From: Stichopus chloronotus
Taxonomy: Eukaryota > Echinodermata > Holothuroidea > Aspidochirotida > Stichopodidae
NCBI GenBank assembly: GCA_021234535.1
Contig: CM037849.1
Coordinates: forward strand, 310,001-374,000
DNA: 64,000 nucleotides
Direction: 5' to 3'
Part shown: positions 25,864 through 38,284 of the stretch, piece after piece
Numbering within the stretch: the first letter of the stretch is position 1
Layout of the letters: the number at the start of each line of letters is the position of its first letter
The notes under the pieces: model-generated
Seen by the model: only the letters and a program-made list of their open reading frames with translations
Told to the model about the DNA's origin: nothing
Databases searched by the model: none
Translations under genes and position numbers: made by a program

Positions 25864-26039
25864 ATAAAAGCCACAATAGTCGAAAAATCTGAGAAACCAG
25901 ATGGATTTTTTTTATATTAGTCTAGTTCATTTTAGGACATACGAAATATTGTACCACTTTATGCCAACCATCACTCGTCTCATGCTTTCCCCACCTACCA
26001 CAATACTTTATTGCATCTGTAACTTGTGTAACTGTAACT

Positions 26040-26545
26040 TTATTCAGTCTCGATATGAATAGTTAAAAGAAAAAATACAATGAAATATGTAGTTAAAGAG
26101 ACTGAGGAATTGCAAAAAGCTTTTAAAAGCTTCTCCGGGTAATCACCCATGAAAAAGAAAGAAACAAAGCTAAATCAATATACAATAAACAAAGGAAAAA
26201 GAGAACAAACAGCACAGAAAACAAAGAAAAAACAAAGGAAAAACAAAGAAAAGTGAGGAACAGGTGAAATTAACCCTGTTTACAAATTAAATGGGTTTTA
26301 AGCTTTTTTAAGTGTTCAAGCATTTGCTGTGTTACACGTAGTCAGTTAGGGAATCCCAAATATTTACACTTCGGTAACGCATCGTGATTTGGGAGGATTT
26401 TAGTCTACAAAAAGGAGTGCACGTTTTGTGTGACGAGCGAGTTTGGTAGGAATTAATATCCACATGAAAGTTAACATAAGGTTTGAAAATTGAAGGACAA
26501 TTATTATGTAACCAATTATAGATGGAAATTGCAATACCATGACGG
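26040..26545 (-). mobile_element. LINE 3' fragment (RT C-terminal region), minus strand
   Basis: Minus-strand translation between about 26332 and 26545 contains LYNLNRHGIAISIYNWLHN, PSIF, then a Y.TR..H block (SYQTRSSHKT), LK.SQITMRYRSVNIWDSL. This order matches the C-terminal tail of non-LTR retrotransposon RTs (conserved Y.TR and G..IWN.L motifs). Leftward to about 26040 is A-rich sequence resembling a 3' UTR. It is a truncated, dead copy and not the same family as the RT at 3.2 kb. Confidence 0.65.
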
Positions 26546-26571
26546 TTAAGATTATACAATGTTAACACGTT

Positions 26572-26685
26572 TAATATGTCATTTTGTGTCATCCTTTTGT
26601 CATTTTTTGTCATCTTTTTGTCATTTCTGCTTTTTGTCATATGTCATTTTTATGTCATATTTTGTCAATGTCATTTTTCCCATCA
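26572..26685. repeat. Imperfect tandem TTTTTGTCAT repeat
   Basis: About nine copies of a TGTCAT-type unit separated by T-rich spacers. On the minus strand this yields an artefactual K/N/D-rich peptide fused to the LINE fragment. Confidence 0.85.
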
Positions 26686-26699
26686 AACTGGCTATCATT

Positions 26700-28260
26700 T
26701 ACAAAGCTATTGGTACAAGAAATAGCTTTATACTTCGCTATGCAATCATCGACGGTTGAAGTATACTCGCCAGAGAGTAAAAATTGTTGGAACTTTACTG
26801 CGACAATAATTTATCGGGAAAAAAATGATTGCAATAAATGCAAAGAATGCAAAGTAGTGCACCAGATTTTGTCTAAGGTTACCTGGTAGTTGAAAATTTC
26901 CAACAAAAAAAAAGCTGTTTTCGATAGAAAGGAAATGCTGTTGGAATTAACTTTTCTGGAAATGACAACAGCATATATATCAGTGATAAATCAATCCAAA
27001 TTATTGACATTTTTCCATAAAATGAGTTTTTCGTTAATTGAAATACTGCAGACATCAGATTTTTCTTCAGGCTGTTTACATGCAGTTTAAGTACACCCTG
27101 GAAGTACCGGTGTGCCAATGTGTACAACAAAAAAGTACTTGTCAAGTGCTCAAAAGAAAAAACAAGAGGGCAATCCACGTAGTTGCATCTCATTCCTGTC
27201 ATTGTCCATAATCATTCGCTTTTTTTTTTCATCTATGTGTTACAGTGGATCGATCGGAGAGTTTGATCGAACACCCTGCGCTTTACATGATACACAGTAC
27301 ACGCAGCTAGGCGCAGCATACTCAGCCATTTATACGTGTAAATAACGCGCAAGTGTTGTGTTAAAGAAGAATTGCAGTGAGTGTTGCAATATCAACCTAC
27401 ACTTAGTGTACATATATTTACAAACAATAACGACAGTAATGGTTTTATTTTCGTAATTACTTCTCTCTACATATAACGTCAAACTTTCCGCCGTTGTTGT
27501 ACAGTACAGCGTATCGCCATTTTGGAAATGTATGACGTATCACATGCACCCACAATACTACGTGGTATGGGCAGGTTCATGTGTGATCTCCTACTTTCGC
27601 AACAACATGGCGACTTGAATGTGAATAAAAAGTATATTCATAAAAACTTTATTGTACTACCCAATGGTGCCTTCCTATTTGAGAACTTATACTTGAATAA
27701 TCAGGTCTATTTGAAAGCTGTCCAACGGTTTTCCTTAAATGTGGCAGTCACGCATGCCCCTCAAAGTACATATTACTATGCAGATCGCTAAAGAAATCCT
27801 TTGATTTCCTGTATTTCTAAGATCGGCGGGCCACCACTCTGGGCGCTTTTTAATAGTTCTAAGAAACATGTCACAATCATTTACATTACTCAATTTCTTT
27901 TCCGCCAAAATGTACTTTAAACAGCTCAATTTCTTGGCTAGTGCATACACGACATGTGACACTAAAAACATAATGATTAGGGGTACCACCAAAAGCAAAG
28001 AAAATGACATTGTTATTAGATATAATCGTTCAGTCCAAACATGGTTGCTTGGGTTGAAATATTAAGCCACATTGTATGTAAATGCAGAATAAGTTATATT
28101 CCACCTTATACCAGCAGAACCTATTGTTTTATGTGTCCTATTGACCTATGTCGTCACCAATCGGGTGAGCACTACATGTCATAATCAGGTAACTAACGAC
28201 CAATTTTGAACTTTACCAGGCTGCTGTCTAAAATGAAATAGCTACACACTTTTTAAAGCA
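26700..28260. other. Intergenic with a small dispersed repeat
   Basis: No gene supported. AAGAGGGCAATC followed by TTGCATCTC near 27167 is repeated near 30041, suggesting a low-copy dispersed element. The 89-codon frame at 27522-27791 has no recognisable domain. Confidence 0.45.
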
Positions 28261-28264
28261 TTTT

Positions 28265-28870
28265 GACTATTAGAGGAGTTGTGGACGCAAACTTTTCTGA
28301 GTCAGAATTGACTTTTGCTCTCTGAACTTGACCTTTGACCTCAAAACACATACAAACTAATTTTTGGATAATATCTTTGATACTGGGCATATAGTTCAAA
28401 GTCCCATGTGAATAGTCATTTTGGATTGAAAAATAAAGCAAAAATAAGATTTTCACTAATTTGACCTTTGACCTTAAATGTTTTATGAAAGACATAACTT
28501 CAGACCATGGGTCACCTATTTACCAACTTTGACCCTCATTATCTTTGCGGTCTAAGAGGAGTTTCGGAAGCAAACATTTCGATTTTAATTTGACCTTTGA
28601 CCCCTGTACTTAACCTTTGACCTCGAGGCGCATGCAAACATAATTTTTTAATTCAGTCTTGTATACTGGTCATATACTTGACAGAACCATGTAAAAATAA
28701 CGATTTTGGAGTAAAAAATACAGCCAAAATAAGATTTTAAACTAATTTGACCTTTGACTTTTAACTTTTGATCTCTGACCTTACATTTTGATGGAAGACA
28801 CAACTTCAGACCATGGGTCAACTATCTACCAACCTCCTCGGCTTTGCCGTCTAGGAGTTTCGGTCGCAAA
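28265..28870. repeat. Two tandem ~300-bp units carrying TGACCTTTGACC motifs
   Basis: Unit 1 (about 28265-28565) and unit 2 (about 28565-28865) share landmarks in order: AGAGGAGT..(G)G..GCAAAC, TGACCTTTGACC, CATA/GCAAAC, ATACTGG.CATAT, AATAAGATTTT, TTTGACCTTTGAC, CAACTTCAGACCATGGGTCA. The motif TGACCTTTGACC is the reverse complement of a DR1 nuclear-receptor half-site pair and occurs about five times here. Confidence 0.8.
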
Positions 28871-28965
28871 ATTTTGAAACTGATTTTTTTCTCACACGCG
28901 TACACATACACATATCTTCACACATTTTGACCACTACCCTAATAGGGGGGTTCCAGGTCACCTTA
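28820..28965. repeat. Inverted repeat, left copy
   Basis: The CAGACCATGGGTCA to CCCTAATAGGGGGGTTCC stretch has a diverged reverse-complement partner at 30605-30775. Together they bracket about 1.6 kb. Confidence 0.6.
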
Positions 28966-28969
28966 AGAA

Positions 28970-30600
28970 GTAGGCTACCCAGTATATCATAAATATGTCA
29001 TGTATATCATGTATCTCATATGTCAACCGTGCATAATGTTACCATGGCAATTGTTGCTATGGCAACTGAGAACCATAATACATTCTAGCGTCCAAAACTA
29101 ACTACCATAGCTCATCCCGTACATTACATGTCTAGGTATGAGATAAAAATAAAAGGAAAGGATGCGTAAGTCAATATGATTCTTCAGAAACATGATATGC
29201 AATACTATTTTTTTACTGATTTTACTTTTCACATGAACTGAGGAATTGCAGACATGATATCCATATTCCAAGGGTGGATACATTCATTTCGAGTTCACCA
29301 GGCAAGTGCCGTTTCCTGCCATCTGGATGTTTTGAAAAGCTAAAATTTTCTTGTACGCTCCACTCCAATTAGTAATAAACATAATTCAGACAATCTCTGC
29401 CCTTCATAAAAAAATATCTACGTCTCGCTGTTCCTGTAGATGTTTTCATCCACAAAATATTCGCCGAATCCTCAAAGAAAATCTTTCTATTTTTGTCTCA
29501 CCTCAACCCATCTGATATGATTTACCATTTATCATGGACTTATTTTCTTTTTACGTGAATTGCGGAATTGCATACATGATATCCATACTTCAATGTTGGC
29601 AAATAAATACACAGTTGCGCCACCCCCCCCCCCCCCTTTGCTCATAAAGATGTGCCCGTATCTACGACCCTGTCTGCACTTATTAGGCCTACACTTAAAT
29701 ATCTGTTGCGGTGGCGGGGATTGTAGATGGAATTACCAGGCCCGAATGAATTCTGCCTTTCGGCACACATCAAATGATAACCGTGGACGATCTAGTCATG
29801 CGAGGAAATGCAAATTGCTGTCTTTCCTTTCTGAAGAAGAGCCAAATCATATGAAATCTCGTAGGCGAATGCTCTAACTATAAGAGATCTTTAATTGTTG
29901 AAAATCCCAAAAATGTTTGGGGGAAACGCGGTAGCACAAGGTTTTTCACGGGGCACATGTCTCCATGCCCACCCCTATCTCTTCGTTACGACACTGTTCT
30001 TTACCAAAACGCCTTTTCTCGTTTCTTTAAAATACAACAAGAGGGCAATCGACGGATTTGCATCTCTTCTTTATCGCTGTCCATTAGCATTCTCGCATCC
30101 CTATACGTGTAATACACGGGATGAGATATTGTAGTTGCTTTGGAACGTAGAATGTAATATGGCTCTCTCAGTTGCCTTAACAACAGTTGCAATGGTAAAA
30201 TTATGCACGGATCGATATACGGTACATGTGGTTTAACCTGCTATGTTACTTAAAGGGAAATAGGGCGTTTGTTTTACAGGAAACATCCATACTTTTGAAA
30301 CCAATGTTTGTGGACGCAGAATGATAGATTATTCAAAATAAGGAAGGACAGTGGCCTTCTTTTCAAGAAATAAGCTTCTCACCGATAGAAATTTAGTTAT
30401 TTGTTGTTCAACACTAATTTGTTCACCCAAACTTTTCAAAATTCAAATGATGCATCTTCCGTTAGTCATCACATGCATAATGTTTTGAGGAGATGAAACT
30501 TTGGCAGATGTTTATTGATGAGACCGAATGGTTTAACAATGATTAAAGCTATTTCTTTTGTATGTCTTGTTGGTGTATTCTAAACGCCCTATTTCCGTTT
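28970..30600. other. Intergenic between inverted-repeat copies
   Basis: No gene seen. It holds a palindromic X-box-like site (29053-29066), a poly-C tract near 29622, and AAGAGGGCAATC near 30041 matching 27167. Confidence 0.45.
29053..29066. promoter_or_regulatory. RFX X-box-like palindrome
   Basis: GTTGCTATGGCAAC fits the RFX-type X-box (inverted GTTGCY / RGCAAC half-sites with a 2-base spacer). No promoter or gene is adjacent, so function is doubtful. Confidence 0.25.
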
Positions 30601-30604
30601 AAGT

Positions 30605-30775
30605 TGAACTGGAACCCTCATTAGGGTAGGGGTCAAAATGTGTGTCTGCGTGTGTCTATGTGTGTGTCTCTGTGTGTGTTTGCATGTGCAAATTTCAATT
30701 GCAAAAGTTTGCATATTTTGCTTCTTAGAGCTTCGGTGACCTATGGTCTGAAGATGTGTCTCCCGTCAAAATTTT
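30605..30775. repeat. Inverted repeat, right copy
   Basis: GGAACCCTCATTAGGGTAGG and GACCTATGGTCTGAAG are reverse-complement counterparts of sequence at 28820-28965. A GT-rich stretch (30640-30685) lies within. Confidence 0.6.
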
Positions 30776-31243
30776 AGATTTTTTAGATCCATGATGATCC
30801 CCTACTTCAAAATTATCTCTGCAAGCAACACTTAGGTAAAGTCTGTTTGCACGTGAGGGACTGGCGTTTACTTTTTTCTCTTTTTTACGGATTCATGACA
30901 AATCATTATGTGTAAGGATATTTTTATGACAGGTTTATTCATACAACCCTTTATCGCAAGATTTTTATTATCGTATTGTAAACATGGAAAGCTACAAATG
31001 TGCGGGTGTGTAATTTAGCAAATTGCCAATGTTTTAAACCTCACAGTAAGACTTAAATGGACGTACGTTTATCAGAACTATCATTAATGTATCATTTAAT
31101 TGTATAATATTAACACCTTTGTACAATAAAGACCGCATCTAATTATCTTTACCTTTTTACTTAATGCATCATCTACTCATATTCTGATCTTCCATTGTGT
31201 GCTTACGGTCAATTCCACACAGATATTCAAGAAGATTACTAAA

Positions 31244-33964
31244 ATGTGGGTCCCAACCGAGATTTCCCTGTTTGTTCGATTGTGTCTAATTATTGAAACA
31301 GTATCTTCAATACATTCTATTTCTTAACTGCCAATTAACACTTACCTAGCGTGGTTTTCTCTGCTTTCATCAAGTAAAATTTGCACATATCTATATATTT
31401 TTCCCATAATATAAAAGTCATGAAATTGAACTTTCATGTCAATTAGGTTTAATTTTCAGGTTTTCGTAATTTTCAATGGATTTTATTTACTTATGAACAC
31501 TTCACAATAGCTAAATTCGATCTCGCTTTAATGGAGAAAACTCACATATCTAGTACAAACAGGTCAAATAACACTGTTTCTAGAACTAACCAAAAAAAAA
31601 ACAGAAATAATCTTTAATTAATTCATTTTCATCATTTCATTTTGAATATTACATACACTTACATAAGAATTAATGTTCGCATAATTCAATAGAGTGTCCA
31701 TGCCAATAATTTCTTGACAAATTGTTTTCGGACACATTGTTTCAATTTAAAAAAAACAAAAGTATAAGGCTATTTTACCAACAAAAAAAAAAAAAACTCT
31801 CCTATTGAATTTCAGTTAATTGTATCTGCAATACATTTCATTTCTGAAGTGAAAATTACCATTCATCTACCATCGTCAATAATCTGTTTTATAAAGTAAA
31901 ATGTACACATCTTTCTCATATTAAGAAAGTCTTCAAAAAATTGAACTTTACTTTTCATATGTATTTGTAATTTTTATGCATGTACTCTCACAATAACAAA
32001 AGTAATTCTCGGTATCAAGGAGTAAACACATATGTGTATCTGTTGCATAGAATGAAAGTCATCGAAAAACTGAGCTTTCTTGTTCACTTACTTTACTTTT
32101 CATATGTATTTGTAATTTTTATGCACTGAGTCTAAACACTAACAAAAGTAATTCTCGGTATCAAGGAGTAAACTCATATGTGTATCTGTTGCATAAAATG
32201 AAAGTCATCGAAAAACTGAGCTTTCTATTCTGATCTATTTGATATGACATAATATCAACAGCAAACTCTTTACAGTTTGTCTCTTGTTCGAACGTGTGAA
32301 GAGACTAGATCTTTGTTACAGTACTTGAAAGACGATACTATGATTAAAAGATTGAATTTCATTCTTCTATTAATTGTTCCATAGACTGTGTGATAATTGG
32401 TTCATTTAATAAAAAAGAACTGAATGACTATTCAGGAAATGAACTTAAATGCAAGGTCTACCATCTCCATAAGTCAGTGAAATTTAGTTATTGACAGGAA
32501 GATAAGATCCTGTAGTATACAGAAGATAGTTAACACTGCGTTAGTATACGGTAAACTTTAGTGGCAAAAATAAAAAAAAGGTCAGATTTCCGAAGTATGA
32601 CGGTCCTAATGAGACCACGTCATATCTTTTATTACTCTCATTTACATTCATTATTGTGTTATGTGTTAGTCTTTACAGATGCTATATTAATCATCTGTCT
32701 GCTAATGGATAAGGAAGTAAGTTATGACCCACATTATAAAGACCAGATATTTAGCTTATAGCTTGTCCCAATTTTTCTTTAGGTGTAATTCTCTTCCTAT
32801 GATATTGCACTTGATATATAGTTCATAAAATCTCTCAGTTGTTGTAATACTTGATTTCATGGACTAACCTTACTCAGGGTAACCAGCAGTAGCCATCGAG
32901 AAACAAAGTCAGAGTATCGACAGAATTCACAAATATTCGCAAAATGATGTTTCTTTTTTTTTTTCATCCTTCCTGCTTTAATTGGTTTACACTAATGTGA
33001 ATGACTCTACTTGTTGCCTTTCTTCAACCAAGTTCGGAAAGATAGCTGACGTTATTATTCAGCATATCTTGCATTACCCTTCATTCTTCTTGAATTCAAA
33101 TTTTACAAATTGTCTGGAAATGTTTTTTAAATAAAACCATCTAAATGTACACAACTTTTATGTTGGTGGGTACGTTTATTGTGTATGCAATCAATTTATC
33201 AATACTTATGGTCCGTTATAACATTATCAAAATTGATCATTAATCATCATTACTGTGATGTCGTAACATGTTCAAACATACTTGGAGAGAATCCTCAACT
33301 CCTATTGGCCCATTTCAGTCAGCTGACCGCGGGTTAATCGCAGATAACGTCATTTACATCTGGTTAACTATCAAAATTTAGTTTCATTAGAATTGTTAAA
33401 CAGAGAACTATCATGTTTGATCACATTTTATGACAAATGTAGCTATTTTCAAAACATGAATTTGCGGTTTCGATGACAACATTTGTTAACATTATATTCA
33501 TAGTGCAAACTAACTACAAAGTTGCTGGTCCTTATAATAAAGTCAAAATATTATTGGCAATGTCAGACAAGATATTGAAAAGTCATATACTATTCTGTAT
33601 TTATCATATTAAGTTACCAACTTACTTCTTTTCTCTTTCTTCAGGTGATTCATTGACTAATAACCAGCAGTTTACGATCCAGGGTGACGACAGTGACAAT
33701 TACCATTACGATTATTGCTATTCCTCTGAGACTAACGACACGTTGTTGTTGAGGTGCATGGTGGTACAAAGATTAGTATTATGATTATTCTTGTCTGAAC
33801 AGTCCCTATGACGATTATTATTTCTAGTGGTATGATCTTCCTGGATATTATCATTATTACATTCACTACACAAAAATGAAAATCGGTGGAGTGAGGAATT
33901 TCAAACACAAATGTTAAAAAGGTCTTATATAGTAAGACAACTAATTCTCACTGTAACCAATAAA
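31244..33964 (+). pseudogene. FReD unit 2: internally deleted pseudogene
   Basis: The unit keeps the outer parts of the FReD gene only. Signal exon from 31244 (MWVPTEISLFVRLCLIIETV, then a stop in the extended frame); linker exon near 32876 (GNQQ then TAG, with ATGCTG deleted); FBG-c exon from 33645 (GDSLTNNQQFTIQGDDSDN, then frameshifted) and AATAAA at 33959-33964. Exons FBG1-a to FBG2-b are missing: homology to the intron before FBG1-a runs to about 33235 and resumes near 33575 in the last intron. A single large deletion explains this. Confidence 0.85.
31951..32230. repeat. Tandem duplication, ~145-bp period
   Basis: CTTTTCATATGTATTTGTAA recurs at 31951 and 32096, and TAATTCTCGGTATCAAGGAG recurs with the same spacing. 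The two copies are nearly identical, so the duplication is recent. It lies inside the first intron of dead unit 2. Confidence 0.9.
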
Positions 33965-33969
33965 GAACT

Positions 33970-35690
33970 CTGAAACACATTAATTTCCAGATGTTCCAAA
34001 TATACATCACACCCAGTCTCAACGTAAAATTACGGATTTAGATGTTTTCTGAAACATCTAAGATAATAAGAATTATGTTAACTGTCGTTATTAAGCCTCT
34101 GAACTAGCTTTCTTAGCTAAAGATGGAACTTTTTGATATTTGATTACGTCCTGTAAAGTGTGTTTCACATTTTAATAGCCTGCAAAAGTCATTTTTGTGT
34201 AGTCTTGGTGCATTAAGGTCAACAGAATACCACTGAAAACAATGTGATGAAACGACAAGGAACTGAAATAAATAATATTAAGTCTTCATCTCTTTCATTT
34301 CGATTTTTTTTAGGAAAGCGTAAAACATCATTGTTTTCAAGGTAGCCTTATTCTTAATGACAAGGTGGTAATAGTCTACACTCTTACTCTGTCTTGCAAT
34401 ATGTTAGCCATATTTGAGAGTCAAGGTGTACAAAAATGGTAAGCGAAGATAACTTTTTCGTGTTACTTTCTGAAGGTAAAAGTATACATTACAAAACAAT
34501 TGCTCGCACATATTTATAAACAGGTTTCCTATATATTCTTTGACAGAAACATTTCATACAGCCAGCTTAACGAAATTACACTATACTGGTGAAAATCATA
34601 TTCCCTCCAGGTCTCTGGTCATCAGACTAATGGAACGAACAAGTCAAGAATACGACAAATGAAGAACCGTTTGTTAAAGTAACTGAAAATTCTACCTTCA
34701 CCCTCACAATTATTCATTAGTTTTTCTTATCCTATCGACAATTACAATTTGCGGGAATGAACGTTCTAAAACTGAAACCATATGAAGTTGATTGTATATT
34801 GGTATTTCCTTTTTTCTCACCCCTCTGAGACATTTTCCAATATTTAAGCACCGTCAGAAGCAATTTGGTGCAACAGTTTGCATCATTTGAAGTCATTTTT
34901 TCAACTTCAGAAAATGAAATTGCTTTGCAAAATATAGGGGAGAGAGGAGGGATTATGCACCGTGCTTCCCACCCTGAACTGACATCAGACAAATTGAAGG
35001 TTGTCAATATATTGGCGTAGTCGTGTAGTCAGGTGTTTCTCGAGGAGCAGGCATTGTATATGGGCAATACATGTAAGTATTATTTTGCAGAATTCGATTC
35101 TGGTATACTTAAAACATGTCGATGGTGATCGATGTGAAACTGGAAACGGATTCGCCTGAAAAACACATTTTAGGGGTCATCAGATCTTTTTGAAAAGGGT
35201 CGAATTGTAATGTGCATCATATATTAATGACAAAGTAAATACTGCTAGTAGACATATCATGCTGATATCGTTGCATGTTTTTAATTAATGAAAGAATCCA
35301 TATTTTTGGGCAAAATCATTTCCAGAAATCATATCTGTGATCTTCCGATGCAGATTTGTTAATAAAAAAAGTACCCATAAATTTGTTGCACAGATGAAAG
35401 TAATGTTAAATCGACCAGAACAAGCGTACATCAACTGAAATCAAATACACTTCATAATATTAACATATCCTCGTATTACTCAGCTGAGTGAAACGTATAC
35501 CACATCTTATCATATATCTTTTCTGCTTTAATTTGTCTTTAATTTCACTTTTACTTAATATCGTTCCTTCCCTATAGTATTATATCTTTTATAAGAACAA
35601 AAGAATATAATACTATACAAACCTGAAAGCCTAAAGGCATTCCGGTTTCTATGATTCAGTTATGAGTACTTTGAATCTGTCGTATTGCAT
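33970..35690. other. 3' flank of unit 2, no gene
   Basis: Up to about 34300 this aligns with the 3' flank of unit B (23060-23350). Beyond that no gene, RNA or repeat structure could be supported. Confidence 0.5.
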
Positions 35691-37080
35691 AAAGTGAGGA
35701 CACGTTGACCCTAATGATTTTGGACCTCTAACAAAATATATGCTTCTTGCACTCAATACGGTGCATCTGCAAATAAAATATGAGATCTGTCAAAGCTTTT
35801 TGTCTTGAGATATCTTGTTTGTAAGGTTTTTACCACTTAACCCCAGTTGACTATAATCATACAACAGTGGGCTTCTTTTGCTGAATATGGCACAGCTACA
35901 CACCACATATCAGATGTGTCCATGCTTCCCCTCTTGAGATATCACGTTCACAACAATTTGACCCTCTTTGACCTCGAGTGACTTTTGACCTTCATCAAAG
36001 TCATGCAGCTTTGTGTAGCTTTGTGCAGTAATAACAATCTGCATTTGGTACTCAAAAGGGTACACCAAACAACAAATCTGTCCAAGCTTTACTTCTTAAC
36101 TTCTTGAGATATCATGTTTACAAGAGTTTCACAATATGACCCTGTTGATCCTTAAATGACCTTCGAACTACACCAAAACCAATAGGCTTTTTGTCCTGAA
36201 TAAAATGACCTACAAACCACAGATCAGATCTGTCCAAGCTTCCCTTCTTGAAATATCCTGTTGACCCCAGATTACCTTTGACCTCCACCCAAAACGTTAA
36301 GCTTTCTGTGATCAATGAAGAACACTTACGTACATTACAACACGTAAATTTACATATCAGACATGCCCAATCTTCCCTTCACCAAACATCGCATTCACAA
36401 GGTTTTTACAATTTGACTACTATTAACTCCAAATGACTTTTCACTTTTAGTATCAAAGTTTCCTTGACTCCTAAATTGAGGTATTGTGTTAACAGATTTC
36501 AGTGTTTGAAATCTGTTGATCTCAGATGATCGTCAACCTCCACCAAAAGAATTTGGGTTCTTCTGCGTGATATAACATATCTACATACTAAAGATTAAAC
36601 ATTTTGATGATCCCTATCTTGATACATTGTGATGACAAGATTCTTTTGATACAACACATCAATATACTAAATCCTTTTTAGTTTCCATGGTTAGTTTCCA
36701 TGATTCGTATCTTGAGATATTGATGACAATATTAATAATATATCATTAATCATCATGTAATATAATAATATATCATTGTGATGACAAGATTTTCAGTTTC
36801 TTTACCTCTGGTGACCTCAAACAACATTTCACCTCCTCCAAAAACAATACGGTTTTTGTACTTGATATAACACATCCACTCACAAAATATCAAGTTTCCA
36901 TGATTCCTATCTTGGGGTATTGTGATAACAACATTTTCAGTGTTTGACCTTTGGCGACCGCAGATGACCAAAAACACAAGGGTTCTTTCTCTCAATATGG
37001 ATCATCTATGTGTCAAATTTGAAAATTGTCAGAGTTCGTTTGTCTTCTGGAGATATTGTGATAACAAGCGAAGTGTCACA
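35690..37080. repeat. Degenerate tandem repeat array, ~130-150-bp unit
   Basis: Repeated modules of CTTGAGATATC.TGTT, ACAAG.TTT, TTTGACC.., TGACCTTTGACCTCCACC, CAAATC/AGATCTGTCCAAGCTT and CTTCTTGAGATAT occur many times in the same order (for example near 35806, 35933, 36108, 36245, 36710). Small open frames here are chance products. Confidence 0.8.
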
Positions 37081-37089
37081 AACACACAC

Positions 37090-38195
37090 CCACAATCATG
37101 ACTCATGGGTTTCTCTTTTCATCGAAACCATTAATGAATGTTCATGAGTGCAATATTATGGATAATTTCATGGGTGGAAAGACTGGACATTTGACAAGAG
37201 GATATGCCGCGACTTTACGTACATTATGCAATGTGCAATCTTTAATGTTGCATGGCATTGTTCAGTCGCAGCGCACGCTTTTGTACGTGCGGCAATATAT
37301 TGACCGCTGCCTCATTGCTGTGATTAAAATTGACGAACAGTTCAACGTCATAATCGTGATGATAGTGCAGAATCACGAATTTTTTCACCATTCCTCCAAT
37401 TAGATGTTGAAAAGTCAATAAGGGTTTATATGATATGTGTTACACAATCTACAGTTAACAATTGGGAAAATGGTTTAGCAAAGTAGTAATTGGAAATACA
37501 GGCTAAAATGTATACGTAGATTTCTAAATTTTTACTGCTTATCTTCACCTCTTAGTTTACCGACATAGGTTTCCAGTACTAATTCGCTTTGTGTTATTTT
37601 CATGGGTTTTCTTGTCTTACCATGTGTTAGGAAGACGTTTAAAATGAGATATGACAAGTCGCTCGTTTGATCCATCACGATCCCCTACTTCAAAATTATT
37701 CCTGCAAGCAACACTTTCAGGGATAATTCTGTTTATTGTCTGTTTGCAAGTGACAGGTTGATATGTAAGTTTCCTTTTTCTTTTGTCTTTCGGGTTCATA
37801 TCCGGATCAATCCAAAAATCCATATCACAATCATGTATGTATGAGGATTGCTATTGCCATCAGGTGTAGTCATTCACCCTTCATCACAAGATTCGTCATT
37901 CATTTTATTGTTACCATAGAAAGCTACAAATGTCTGGCTGTGTAATTTAACAACTTGCCAATGTTTTACACAAGGAAGTAAGACTCAAATACACTGAAGT
38001 CTATAAGAACCATCATCAGTGTCTCGTTCAAATGTGTAAAATTGAAACTGTTGTAAAGTACATACCTCGATCTCATAATCTTTACCACTACCGTACTTAT
38101 TGCATCATCCACATCTATCTGATCATCTCATATTCTAAACGTCCATTGGGTGCTTACGGTCAGTTCTACACAGATATTCAAGAAGATTACTTTTA
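37090..38195. other. 5' flank of gene C
   Basis: From about 37650 the sequence aligns with the 5' flanks of unit 2 (from about 30780) and unit B (from about 15430), so the promoter region was duplicated with the genes. No TATA box or start site stands out; the 101-codon frame at 37098-37403 has no recognisable domain. Confidence 0.45.
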
Positions 38196-38200
38196 CCAAA

Positions 38201-38284
38201 ATGTGGGTCCCAAACAAGCTATCCCTGTTTGTTCGATTGTTTCTAGTTATTGAAACAGCAAATTTCCACCGATCTTCCCACTGG
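38201..38284 (+). CDS. Gene C exon 1: signal peptide
   Basis: 28 codons, MWVPNKLSLFVRLFLVIETA followed by NFHRSSHW, then GTGAGT donor (phase 0). Basic start and hydrophobic stretch fit a secretory leader. It is conserved at 15867 and 31244 with mostly conservative changes. Confidence 0.8.

Noticed and set aside
25604..25892. Open frames on both strands rich in YIYIYI
   Set aside because: They are direct readings of the (TA)n microsatellite and have no other protein features.
26332..26640. Start of the minus-strand frame rich in K, N, D and M
   Set aside because: That N-terminal part is a translation of the TTTTTGTCAT tandem repeat; only the downstream part (26332-26545) resembles a LINE protein.
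27522..27791. 89-codon plus-strand frame as a small gene
   Set aside because: No recognisable domain, signal peptide or paralogue in the window; frames of this length are common by chance here.
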